Program-made: the position numbers and the translations under genes
Source of the DNA: Chrysomallon squamiferum
Taxonomy: Eukaryota > Mollusca > Gastropoda > Neomphalida > Peltospiridae
NCBI GenBank assembly: GCA_012295275.1
Contig: CM022670.1
Location: 38,320,251 to 38,384,250, forward strand
DNA: 64,000 nt
Reading direction: 5' to 3'
Shown here: piece by piece, positions 36,058 to 48,644 of the stretch
Numbering within the stretch: the first letter of the stretch is position 1
Layout: each line of letters opens with the position of its first letter
The notes under the pieces: model-generated
The model's database searches: none
The model's input: the letters and a program-made list of their open reading frames with translations, nothing else
Told to the model about the DNA's origin: nothing

Positions 36058-38900
36058 ATGGGGATTATTGTGTCAACATACAAGCCTGAGAGTAGTTCGG
36101 TATGTAGCAACAATTGGACCCCCCATCCCCCCCAAAAAAAACCCAACAACCCCCCATAATTATTAATAATAATATATAAATAAAATAAAAATAAAAAAAT
36201 AAAAATTGAAATACATTAAAAACAGGATAATAAATAAAAATTAATAAGTTAAAATTTAAAAGAAAAATATTATATGTTAAAAACCCCAAAACAAAAAAAA
36301 AACATCAAAAAGTAAAAAATAATAACATATAGGCCCTAATAATATTAAATATAAATTTGCATACATTAGTTTTAGAATGAATTCACATTATATAAAAAAA
36401 TATTCATGTTATGTCTTTAAATTCTAAATGTTTTTTCTTTTATTAAAATATCAATTCAGTGATTCTTTTTATTTAACCAATACACTAAATCAATGTTATT
36501 GCTTTACATTTTTTTTTTTTTTTTTTTTTTTTTGCTCATTAATAATCTAAAGTATTTATATATTTTTTTTGTTTTTTATATTACAGTAGTTTGTTTTGAA
36601 ATTGTTTTTATTTTTGACTAATGTTTTATTTATTGTTATTTCATTATATGCAACTCTTAAGGTTACAAGAGATAATAGAAAAAGTATCCAACTGTCTTCG
36701 GTAAGCTATATATTTAGTTTAATTATTTATTTATTTATTTTTAAATTGTATTAATTGGCACTGGCATCAGTAAAATTAGGAAAATGATTTTTAAAACAAT
36801 TTAATTTGAAAAAAGTTTGAAAAAAATGAATTAATCATGATACAGTGATTTTAAAAATTATCACTATCATTGTGATGCTGCAGTATTTTGCAGACATTAT
36901 ACTAGTGTGTTACAGGACTGTTGTGATTGTTGTAGTCTACAATATACTGCATTGTGTCAGTTTGTGATGTCTGAAGCTGAAATCTTTTTTTATAGTTTGA
37001 TGCTCGAACTGAGGGAAAAAGCAAGCAACCCAGATCGGAAAAATCAAGTGTCATTGATACAGCCCAGCCAGTATGTGTAGAAAAGCAGTTATTGTTAGCA
37101 GTAGCAGTTGTAGTAGTAGCAACATTAGCAGTAACAATACTAGTAGTAGTATAGTAGTACTACAGTAGTAGTAGCAGTAGCAGAACTAGTAGTAGTAGTA
37201 GTAGCAGGACTACTAGCAGTAGTAGCAATACTAGTAGTAATATTTTTGACACACAGCAAAATCTTTAGTTAAATAAAATTTCTTCTGAAACATTATTCCC
37301 TCCTGCACCAAATAAATAAGAATGATGATAGCATTAATCCCTTTAAATCCCTGGCAAACAAAAACAACACCCAAATAATTTCCAAGATAAACTGAATGAT
37401 CAAAGCAAATGCATATACTAGCATAAACCAAATGACCGTGAATTTTTAAAACCAAAGATTAGTCTAGGAATTATTTTAGGGACCATGAATAAAAGTATTT
37501 GAACATTTCAGTCACTGATAGAGTGTCTCTCTTACTAAAGTGGCACAAAAACTGCAGACATTTGACCTCGGTTGTTTCTTTAAGTCCTCTTGACAATGGT
37601 ACAACATTATAGACAACTATACTACACCATAAACGACTGTAGTAATTATAATGCATCCAAAATATCTGTCTCCTTTGACATACATTTTCTCACTTCTCTC
37701 TTGAACTATCTGTTATGACACTGATGACATCCTTTGCCCCTGACCTGTTCTGGCTGACATTTACAGCCCTGGGTTTGTTAAGTCATCCCCAGTGACAGTG
37801 TTTACCATATATTAATATCCCATGTGTCTTGGAGAAATTTCCCAAATACCTTAAGCATAAAAAAAGAAAAACAAACCTCAGAGATCTTAATGATGTTTAT
37901 GTAGGTTTAGTGAAACCAAAGATTATGCTGGATACTTTTGGTTCAATCCCTCACATTCAGTTAGATAAACATTACGAGAAGGTAGAAAAAGTATCAAGCG
38001 ATTTCGGTTAAGTGGTATCTTTGTGCTGTTTGACAATAGTATCAAGGAAATTCTGAAAATGATTTTGAAGGTTACAAAAAATAAATAAAACAAAATAAAT
38101 TAACAATAACACAGTAATAATGAAAACTGTTTCTGTCATAATGATGCTGGCTGTAATATTTTAAAGAAATTGTATTAATTTATTTTAGCACTGTTGTGAT
38201 CATAGAAATTTTTAGAAATGTTACAGTGTCTTTATTTGAATCCCCCAAAAATAAACCAAACAAAAAACATAATTAATAATAATAAATTAATAGTAATAAT
38301 AATAATAACAGTAATAATAATAATAACAACAACAATCACAACTTAATAATAAATAATAAAAATTACAAAATGAAATACAATAAAAAATGAAAAATAGGAT
38401 AATAAATGAAAATTAAATAAGAACAAATTTATAAGATAATATTATATGTAAAAAAACACCAAAAAACAAAAAGAATTTAAATAAAAAACTAAAAATGTAA
38501 TAACATGTAATAATATTAAATATAAATTTAAATTAGCTGTAGAATGAATTCACGTATAAAAAAAATAATCTTGTTATGTCTTTATACAAAAATAAATATT
38601 AAATGTTTTTTCTTTTAGTTTTTTGTTTTTTTATTAAAAAATCAATTCAGTGATTCTTTTTATTTAACCAATACCTTAAATCCATGTTAATACTTTACTT
38701 TTTTTTTTGCTTATTAATAATCTAAAGTGTTTATATATTTCAGTTGTATTTTATATAACAGTAGTTTGTTTTGAAAATGTTTTTATTTTTGTCTAATGTT
38801 TTATTTATTGTAATTTCATTAATTGCAACTCATAAGCCTGCAGGAGAATCTAGAAAAAGTATCCCACGTTCTCAGGTTAGCTATATATTTTGTACTAATA

Positions 38901-38932
<32 letters not shown>

Positions 38933-41900
38933 TAAATTATATTAATTGGCACTGGCATCAGTAAAATTAGGAAAATGATTTTTTTTAAAATATACTTTTC
39001 AAAACATTTGAAAAAAATGAATTAATTATGATACAGTGATTTTAAAAACTATCTCTGTCACTGTGATGCTGCAGTATTTTACAGACATTATACTAGTGTG
39101 TTATAGGACTGTTGTGATTGTTGTAGTCTACAATATACTGCATTGTGTCAGTTTGTGATGTCTGAAACTGAAACCTTTTTTCATAGGATGATGCTCGAAT
39201 TGAGGGAAAAGGCAAGCAACCCAGATCAGAGAAATCAACTGAAAGTGATGTTAGCCTGGCAGTATGTGTAGAAAAACATATATAGTTATTGTTAGCAGCA
39301 GCAGTAATAATACTAGTAGTTAGTGGTAGTAGCAGGACTAGTAGTAGTATAGTAGTAGTAGAAGTTCTAGTACTAGTAGTAGCAGTAGCAATATTACTAG
39401 TCGTAGTAGTAGTACTTGTAGTAGTAATAATAATAATAATAAAATATGTTTGACACACAGCAAAGTTAAATAAAATGTCTTCTGAAAAAGTTATCCCTTC
39501 CTGCACCAAATAAAAAATAATGATGATAGCACTAATCCCTTTAAATCCTCTTCAAACAAACCAACAGCCAGGTAACTTACCAGATAAACTGAATGATCAA
39601 AGCAAATGCATATACTAGCATAAACCAAATGACAGTGAATTTTTTAAAACCAAAGATTAGTCTTGAAATAATTTTAGGGACCACGAATAAAAGTATTTGA
39701 ACATTTCAGTCACAGATAAAGTGTGTGTCTTATCAAAGTGGCACAAAAACTGCAGACATTTGACCTCAGTTGTATTTTTAAGTCCTCTTGATGATGGTAC
39801 AACATTATAGACGGTAGTATAGCCATTATAATGCATCGAATAGGCCCCAAAATATATTTTTCCTTTGCCAGATAGTTTTCTCTCTTACCTCTTGAACTAT
39901 CTGTCATAACACTGATGACATCCTTTGCCCCTGACCAGTTCTGGCATTACTGCCTTGGGTTCATTAAGATATCCCCAGTGACAGTGTTTACCATATATTA
40001 ATATCCCATGTGTCTTGGAGGAATTTCCCAAATGCCTTAAGCATAAAAAAAGAAAAACAAACCTCAGAGATCTTAATGATGTTTATGTAGGTTTAGTGAA
40101 ACCAAAGATTATGCTGGATACTTTTGGTTCAATCCCTCACATTCAATTTGATAAACATTAGGAGAAGGTAGAAAGAGTATTGAGCAATTTTGGTTAAGTG
40201 GTATGTTTGTGCTGTTTGACAATAGTATCAACAAAATTCTGAAATCGATTTTGATTTTCCGCTGAAGTTTACAACAAATAAATAAATAAAACACAAAATA
40301 AATTAACAATAACACAGTAATAATGAAAACTTACTGGCTGTAATATTTTAAAGAAATTGTATGAATTTGTTTTAGCATTATTGTGATCATAGAAATTTTA
40401 ATAAAATGTTACAGTGCCTCATTTTGAACCCCCCAAAAATAAACCAAACAAAAAACATAATTAATAATAATAAATTAATAATAATAATAATATTGATCAG
40501 AATAATCATAATAATAATAAAAACAACAATCACGACTGAATAATAAAAAAGTAAAAAAAATGAAATGTATTAAAAACTGAAAAATAGGAAAATAAATAAA
40601 AATTAAATAAGATAAAATTTAAAAGATAAATATTATATGTAAGAAAAAAAACAAAAAAAACAACAACCAAGAATTTAAATAAAAAACTAAAAATGTAATA
40701 ACACATAATAATATTAAATATAAATTTGCACACATTAGTACATTAGGTTTAGAATGAATTCACATCATATAAATGAATAATCATGTTATGTCTTTATACA
40801 AAAGTTAATATTAAATATTTTTTTCTTTTTTTATTAAAAAATCACTTCAATGATTCTTTTTATTTAACCAATACCCTAAATACACGTTATTGCTTTACTT
40901 TTTTTTTTTTGGCTCATTAATAATCTAAGGTATTTGTATATTTTAGCTGTATTTTATACTACAGTAGTTTGTTTTGAAATTGTTTTTATTTTTGACTAAT
41001 GTTTTATTTATTGTAATTTCATTACATGCAACTCATAAGTCTGCAAGAGAATCTAGAAAAAGTATCCATCGTTCTCAGGTAAGCCATATATATATATGTA
41101 AGCCTATTAGTTTATGTATTTATTTATTTATTTATTTATTTATTCTTATATTATATTAATTGGCACTGTCATCGGTAAAATTACAAATATTTTTTTTTTT
41201 TAAATATGCTTTTCAAAACATTTGAAAAATATGAATTAATTACGATACAGTGATTTTAAAAACTATCTCTGTCATTGTGATGCTGCAGTATTTTACAGAC
41301 ATTATACTAGTGTGTTATAGGACTGTTGTGATTGTTGTAGTCTATAATATACTGCATTGTCTCAGTTTGTGATGCCTGAAACTAAAAGGTTTTTTTTAAT
41401 AGGATGATGCTCGAGTGAGGGAAAAGGCAAGCAACCCAGATCAGAGAAATCAAGTGTCATGGAAGCTGCCCGCGCGGTATGTGTAGAAAAACATATATAG
41501 TTATTGTTAGCAGCAGCAGTAGTAGCAATTGTTGTAGAGCAACATTTGCAGTAGCAATACTAGTGGTAGTAGTAGTAGTAGTATAATAAAATATCCTTAA
41601 CACACAGCAAAGTCTTTTGTTAATAAAAATTTCTTCTGAAAAAGCATTCCCTCCTGCACCAAATAAAAAATGATGATAGCATTAATCCCTTTACATCCCC
41701 TCCAAACAAAACAACACCCAAATAACTTCCAAGATAAACTGAATGATCAAAGCAAATGCATACACTAGCATAAACCAAATGATGATAAACATTAGGAAAA
41801 GGTAGAAAAAGTATCGAGCAGTTTCAGTTAAGTGGTATCTTTGTGTTGTTTGATAATAGTATCAACAAAATTCTGAAAATGATTTTGATTTTCTCCCTGA

Positions 41901-44118
41901 AGTTTTTACAAAAAATAAATAAATAAAACACAAAATAAATTAACAATAACACAGTAGTAACGAAAACTGTTACTGTCATAATCATGCTAGATGTAATATT
42001 TTAAAGAAATTGTATTAATTTGGTTTAATTTGTGATCATAAAAATTTGTAAAAACATTACAGTGTTTAAATTTTTAACATCTAAATTATTTTTTATCATT
42101 ATTATTATTATATACAGTCCAGTTCCAGAAAATTAAGTGCCAATGATGCACAGGTAAGTAGATAATATCAGGTAGTTACTGTCAGCAGCTGTGGTAGTGG
42201 TGGTAGTAGTAGTAGTAGGAGTGGTAGTAGTGGTAGTGGCAGTAGTGGTAGTGGTAATGGTAATGGCAGCAGTAGTTGTAGTGATAGTTTGGTGGTGGTG
42301 GTGGTGGTGGTAGTAGTTGTGGTGGTGGTGATAGTAGCTGTAGTAGTACTAGTGGTAGTAGTGGTAATCCTGAAAACTGTTACTATGATAATGATGCTGG
42401 TTGTAATATTTTAAAGAAATGATACTAATTTGTTTTAGCACTGTTGTAGAAATTTACTTAATATTACACTATATCAGCTTATAACATCAAAATTATTATA
42501 TATTTTTTTATTATTTTAAGGCCAAACAAGCCAAATCAAAAAAATCAAGTGTTGCTAATACAAACCTGGTAAGTGGAGAAAATCATTGTTAGTAGTAGCA
42601 GTAGTAATATTATAGAAGTAGTAGTAGCACTAATAGTGGTGGTAGTAGCAATAATTATAATGGTAGTAGTAGTAGAAATAATAGTAGTATAGTAGTGCTA
42701 ATAGTATTGTAGCACTGATAGTGGTAATAGTAATAGTAGTAATAGTAGTAGTAGTAGTAATAACATCATAATAAAAACCCCATCTTTGTAAACCATAGAC
42801 CATAGACCACAGCCTACTTGTAATTAAGAGACTGTGAATGAGCTTATTTGACAGTAGTTTCATACTGATAAATATTAATAACAGTCAGAGATCCTATCTT
42901 ATTATAAGAATTTAGTAAGTTTCAAACTTTATGCTCACTTTTTGAAGTAAGACTAAGCAGGTGGTGCTAATTTTTTTACTTGTTAGAAAGATGAAAAGAG
43001 CACACTGCCCAAACCAACAAAATCAAGTACTGCTGATAGAAAGACACCAGTAAGTGGCAGTCACACAGTTAATGCTAGTAGTAGTAGTTATAGAAATAGT
43101 AATAGTAGCAGTAGTGTTAGGGAAAAAAAAAAACATTCTTTGACTACACAATGGAGGGTTAATTAATTTTTAAAAGGTTTCAAAAATTAGATCGACTATA
43201 ATGAAAGCCCCGAATGTTTATTAACATGTATGTTTGATAGTTTAAACAACTTACAGCATTTTAGTCCCAGTCTTAAATCCAGGCTTGTTAATTTCATGTA
43301 TATATATACACTTTATTACAGGATAATAAGATAATGAGAAAGCCAATATAATAACACAACAGTTTACAAAAAAATATATATATATACAATAAAAAATTTA
43401 AATAATCTTCTGATAGTGTGAGTATATGACAGTTTTGCAACTTACGTTTTGCATGAATAAGATTATTAAATAAAAATAATTATAGACACATATTGCTAAT
43501 TACTTTATTATAGGGTTTTAAAGCTGAATTTTTTTTTTATTATTTTTTTTAATCACAGGGTGATCGTAGTGGCGTGCAATCCAAGGTTTCAGGAGCAACT
43601 GTCACTTTATCACCTCGAGTAACTAAAACTTTCATAATGATACATGTGTTTTGTTAACTAAAATAAATAAATAAATAAATAAATAAATAAAATATATAAA
43701 TAAATAATCATCATCATTTTTGTCTCATTAAACAAAATAAAAAATCAGAACAAGAAAATTAATTCAATAATGCAGATAATTTACCTCTCCAAAAATAAAA
43801 TTAAAATAAAACAATAATGATGATAATAAAAAACAATAGCAACAACAATAACAATAATAAAATAATGATAATACCAGCTACAACAAATCATCCTTGCAAA
43901 ATAACAACAATTAAAACAGATTTTTAATAATATTTTCTTCAGATTATTTAAACTGCCTCCACCTATTAAACATTTGTTGTTATTATTGTGTTATGTGTGG
44001 ACAAGTTATTAATAATATGTGATTGATAAGAAGTAAAAAAAACAATGATTTCTTGTTATAGCCGGATATGGAGGATGAGACGAAGCCACACAGAATTAGT
44101 GTTATTGACACGTACCAG
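36058..44118 (+). CDS. Giant gene, N-terminal linker: twelve small symmetric exons
   Basis: After MGIIVSTYKPESSS every exon is phase 0 at both ends (39, 75, 39, 75, 39, 74, 36, 48, 63, 60, 57 bp), so each could be skipped without loss of frame. Two exon types recur three times: A, 13 codons (VTRDNRKSIQLSS, PAGESRKSIPRSQ, SARESRKSIHRSQ), and B, 25 codons (for example DDARIEGKGKQPRSEKS and on). Later exons carry related motifs: SSSRKLSANDAQ, AKSKKSSVANTNL, PTKSSTADRKTP and HRISVIDTYQ. All centre on one or two Ser after basic residues, which suits kinase sites (inference). The third B exon is 74 bp: cgagtgaggg replaces cga(a/c)tgaggg plus one base, so it is out of frame as written. Predicted disordered. 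Confidence 0.7.
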
Positions 44119-47100
44119 GTAAACTTTTATATTAATAACAACAAGAATAACAACAGCAAGAGCAACAATATTATATATTTATTATATATAATAATAATAA
44201 TAGTAATAATAATAATATTAAAAATAATAATAATAATAGTAATAAAAATATAGTAATAATAATAATAGTAGTAGCAGCAGTAGTAGTAGTAGTAATAATA
44301 ATAATAGTAGTAGTAGTAGCAGTAGTAGTAGTAGTAAACTGAATTAGTAATAATAAGTAGTAATAATAATAATAATATTGATAAACCAAAGTGTTGTTGG
44401 GCTGCTGCTGGTTGGAATAGGAAATAGCTCAGAGGCAGCAGCCAGAAAAATAAATAAAGACTCTGGTGGATGTTTTTTTTTTTTACAGGAATGTGCAGGT
44501 GAGACTGATGATCAGCCTCTCCCAAAGCCTCAAACTGTGAAAAAAGATCAAATCTTTCAGGAAGACAAATTCCAGCATGTTAGGACTCATACTGCTAAGG
44601 TGTGGTGTTTTTGTCAGCCTTTGCACACCCTTTCAAACCTACAAGTTTATTCTGAACACAGTTTTAAATTCTCAGTTTGGATTTTTACCATTTATTATTT
44701 TCAGTTTTGTCACCAAAAGTAATTTACAGTTTGTGGTTTGTGATTGTTCAACTGTATTGCACATTGTAATAGAGTGTCTTAAGAAAGTAATATTTGGTAG
44801 ATTTTTCCAAGCTGGATATCTGCATTTGAGACTCATCACAATGCTGAAGACTTTAGCATTTAGTCTTAATTTTAATTTATTTTTTCATGTTAGTTAAACT
44901 TTATCACACTTTGCAGTAATTATTGCTTTCTTTATTATTACTGTTATTATTTTTTTAGGAATTATTTCTAAAAGCAATTACACAAATAATATTTTAATTA
45001 TCATTTTTGTCTTTGATTTATATTTGTAACAGGCTCCCAAAAATTGCTTTCAGGGACTTTTTACAAACTAGTTTCATATCTAGCAAAAGCTAGTTACAGT
45101 GATCTTGAAAAGGTCAGAGCCATTTTTCTCTGGCAGACATCCATTGATATTGAGGGTCTCGAACAAGTGGAGTCTCCTGCAAACTCTCCAATGGACTATT
45201 TGCTACGAATAAAACAAGGAACTGGGTCCCATGCTCGTCTCTTCTATGCAATGTGTCGGTTAGTGTCTGTATGTTCCTCTATCTCTCAGCTCATTTTTCT
45301 CCTATTTCAATTTCTTTTTGTAAAAGTAACAAAACAAAAAAACACCTACAAAAAAACACACAGCCCTTCTCTTGTCAGTGTTTATAATAACTGTTTTTAT
45401 CTGCCTCTTTAACAATGATGTAAGGTTCTGTTCCAAAATAAATGAGAAGGAAAAAAAAATAAAGGTTTTAGTTTTGATTTTACTGAATGTTCATGGTTCA
45501 GTTTACCAAATATATTATGACTGAAAATGCAGAACACAAAATGAATGAATCATTTTATTTTTTTATTTTTCATTAATTAATTCAAATAAATTTGATTTTT
45601 TTTTTTAAATTTTTATTTCATTTATTCAGAATGGCACAAATTCCTTGTAAAATTGTCAGAGGCATGACCAAAAGCTCGGCGTATGAGCTTGGAAATAAAG
45701 TTGACAGGCAAAAGATGGGTTCAAAATGGAATGCAGTGTGCATAGATGATAACTGGTTCCTTATAGATGTGCTGTGGGCCTCAGTCACACTACAGGTACC
45801 TGTTCCTGATGGATGGGTACCTGTAGACACAGATTTAAAGATCATGAGTGGAGATAAAGAGCAGAATGAACAAAAAACAGTGTACCAGTTGAACGAGTTT
45901 TATTTCCTGCCAGATGCAGATCAGTTGATCTATACTCATTTTCCAGACTTGGAAGCCTGGCAGCTTTTGAAACAACCAATAACTGTTGATGAGTTTGAAA
46001 ATCATTTCTATATTAGAGAAATGTTTCACATTATCGGGATGAAGACTCCTGAGAAGGGTCACATAGACTGTAAGTTGGAGATACCCGATGGCACAATTGA
46101 GATTTATTTTTCGTTATGCCACAAAACAAGTGATTTTTACAAATTCAAACACATGCTGGCTCAGTTTACGTTAGACCAAAAGGAAAATGAAAAGCTGGGT
46201 GAATTTCTTGGTCGATATGTCTTCTTTGAGCAGACTCCAAAAGAAGTTGGCTTCTGTTTGAGACTTCCAATTAAAGGTCTCTTTAAGATGGATATATGTG
46301 CCCTGGACACAAGAAAATCTGCTGATTTTGAACTAGCATGCTCATATTTGATAAACTGTCAGAACTCTAATCCAAATCTGAAACCTTTCCCAGATAAGCC
46401 ACAGATAGGTTGGGGCCCTGGCACAAAACTTAAAGGTGCTGGTTTAACTGCCATGTCCCACCAATGTTCCATAATTAGGACAAAAAATGGTAAAGTAGAT
46501 ATAGTATTCGAGGCTAGCAAGGACACCAAAGTTTTACTGTTTGCTAATTTGAAACATGATGAACTTGGCGATAAAACTCTAAATGATTATACTGTCACAG
46601 AGTATAAGGATGACAAACTGATAGCTCGCATAAGACTGCCAAAGGAAGGGGAATATTCCCTAAATCTAAATTCTAAAGGATATAATACTCCCAAAGATCC
46701 TGCAAATGTCTGCAATTATCTTATTCTGTGTGAAGGTCAGAAAGACAAATTTCCAATTTTTGAGGATAAAGCTATTGGCTTTCGATATGTTGCTGAAAGT
46801 TTGGGTGTGATAGCTGAGAGTCATACAGGAGGTTTAGTTGAGGCAAAGGAAGGTCATGAGATTGTGCAGTTTCATGCTCCATCTAATGTTCAGTTGATGT
46901 GTGAGATGGATACATACGATGAAGAAGCTAAAAAGACAATGGTTGTCTTGGTGAAAGATAATGAAGGCAACTGGAACTTTGATATCAATCTCTTCAATTT
47001 AGGAGAGTACTCTATGCATATTTTTGCAAAATGTGAAGACACTGGTCAAGATCATGTGTGTGTGCATTCATACTTGGTTACCTCAACAGGAAAACCCATT

Positions 47101-48043
47101 GGTAAGTATCATGTGTAAAACCATTATTACAAAATAACAAATGGAAAATTATTATAGAAAATCAGTGTTGAAATGAACATACATCCAGTGAAGATTTTTA
47201 TTTGTTTCAAATGTTTGTCAGAGGGTTAAAGAAACAAAAAATGTTTTTTTTAGTTGTTACATATATTATATATGTCCTTTAACTAGATCTACACACACAG
47301 ACAATGCAAACATCTGTCTGCACCATCACTTTATGATTTTTTTTTTTTAATAGTATTCATCACTACCATAATACTTCTTGGATTTTAGATACAAAACACA
47401 TACTAGTAAATATACTATACCTGTAAAGGGTTACTCTGACCAGAAACAACAATGAATGTGACACCTTGCCAGTGGCCGAAGTAAGTGATGGTCATTCACT
47501 GAGCATGCTACAGATTGACGTCAACAGTGCTAGCAGTATCTCAGAAAAAAACAGTAGTGTTTTCCAGAGGACATTAACTTTGATATTAGAATACTATTAT
47601 CATTTGATGTGCTTCAGGCCTGACAGTGGTGATGACTCTTCCATTTGTTTCCCATTACAGAGATTTGGTTGGATTCACTAAAAGATTACCGTCCCAAAGC
47701 TTTTTACCCTGAACACTGAAGGACTTTGGATTCATCTTACCCGAAAGAAACAAATTATATCTTAAATATATGCATACTTCTTCGTTAACTCATCGTGGGA
47801 GTGAATATGCCTAACAGTTGTTGTAAAGACTGTACCTTCGTGAACATAGCATATTGTGAACTCTTATGGTTTTCACTGACATGAATGTTCAGAAAATTAA
47901 TTAATTGTTGACATTTGGTTTGCCAATCATATTATTGTGTTTTTAAATTTGAAAATGATTGGGTTTTTTTTTTTTTTATCTTTTTATTCTTTTTTTCTTA
48001 TAAAATGAAAGCATACTAAAATGAAAAAAAAAATAATAATATT

Positions 48044-48074
<31 letters not shown>

Positions 48075-48600
48075 GTGTGTGTATATATATGTATATATAT
48101 CTAAAGAACTTTATTTTTAATTTATTTTATCTGAAATGATATTCTGTATTTTGAAAATGTACTTGTACATTTTTGTATTATATATATATATATATATATT
48201 ATTATTATTTTTTTGTTTTAGAGAATATAATTGCATCAAGACTTAAAAACCTTAAAATATGTAGAAAATAAAATGAAATATTATAAAAGTGGTTGTTTTT
48301 ACAAAAAGAAATTAAAAGAATAATTTCTCTCTCACTTGAACCCTGCTACTACAATCTTTAATAGTATATAGGTGATTAAGAACAGGTGACCTATGTTATT
48401 TAAATAAAAAGTTTAAGCATTCCTTTATTCCTAAACATTTTAAGGTAGCTATTTCATTGTGGGCATTCCAACTTCATCAGTTATAGGATTAGAGAAAATC
48501 CATTTTTCTTTTATAAACTCTGATTACTAGCCATTCATAATCTGGTGTTGCAGAATCAAACATAATACAATTCAAGAACACACACATATACACATATACT

Positions 48601-48644
<44 letters not shown>

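Noticed and set aside
39093-39509. Thr-rich minus-strand open frame
   Set aside because: It is the complement of an AGT/AGC microsatellite within the tandem cassette.
43321-43350. Possible exon after tttattacag (DNKIMRKPI)
   Set aside because: It reaches a stop after nine codons with no usable donor, and no neighbour phase requires it.
44127-44525. Tyr/Thr/Ile-rich minus-strand open frames
   Set aside because: They are translations of (AGT)n/(AAT)n microsatellites in an intron.
47466-47681. A 71-codon open frame starting MPVAEVSDGHSL
   Set aside because: It has no homology, lies in an intron or UTR and overlaps the better-supported alternative terminal exon in another frame.
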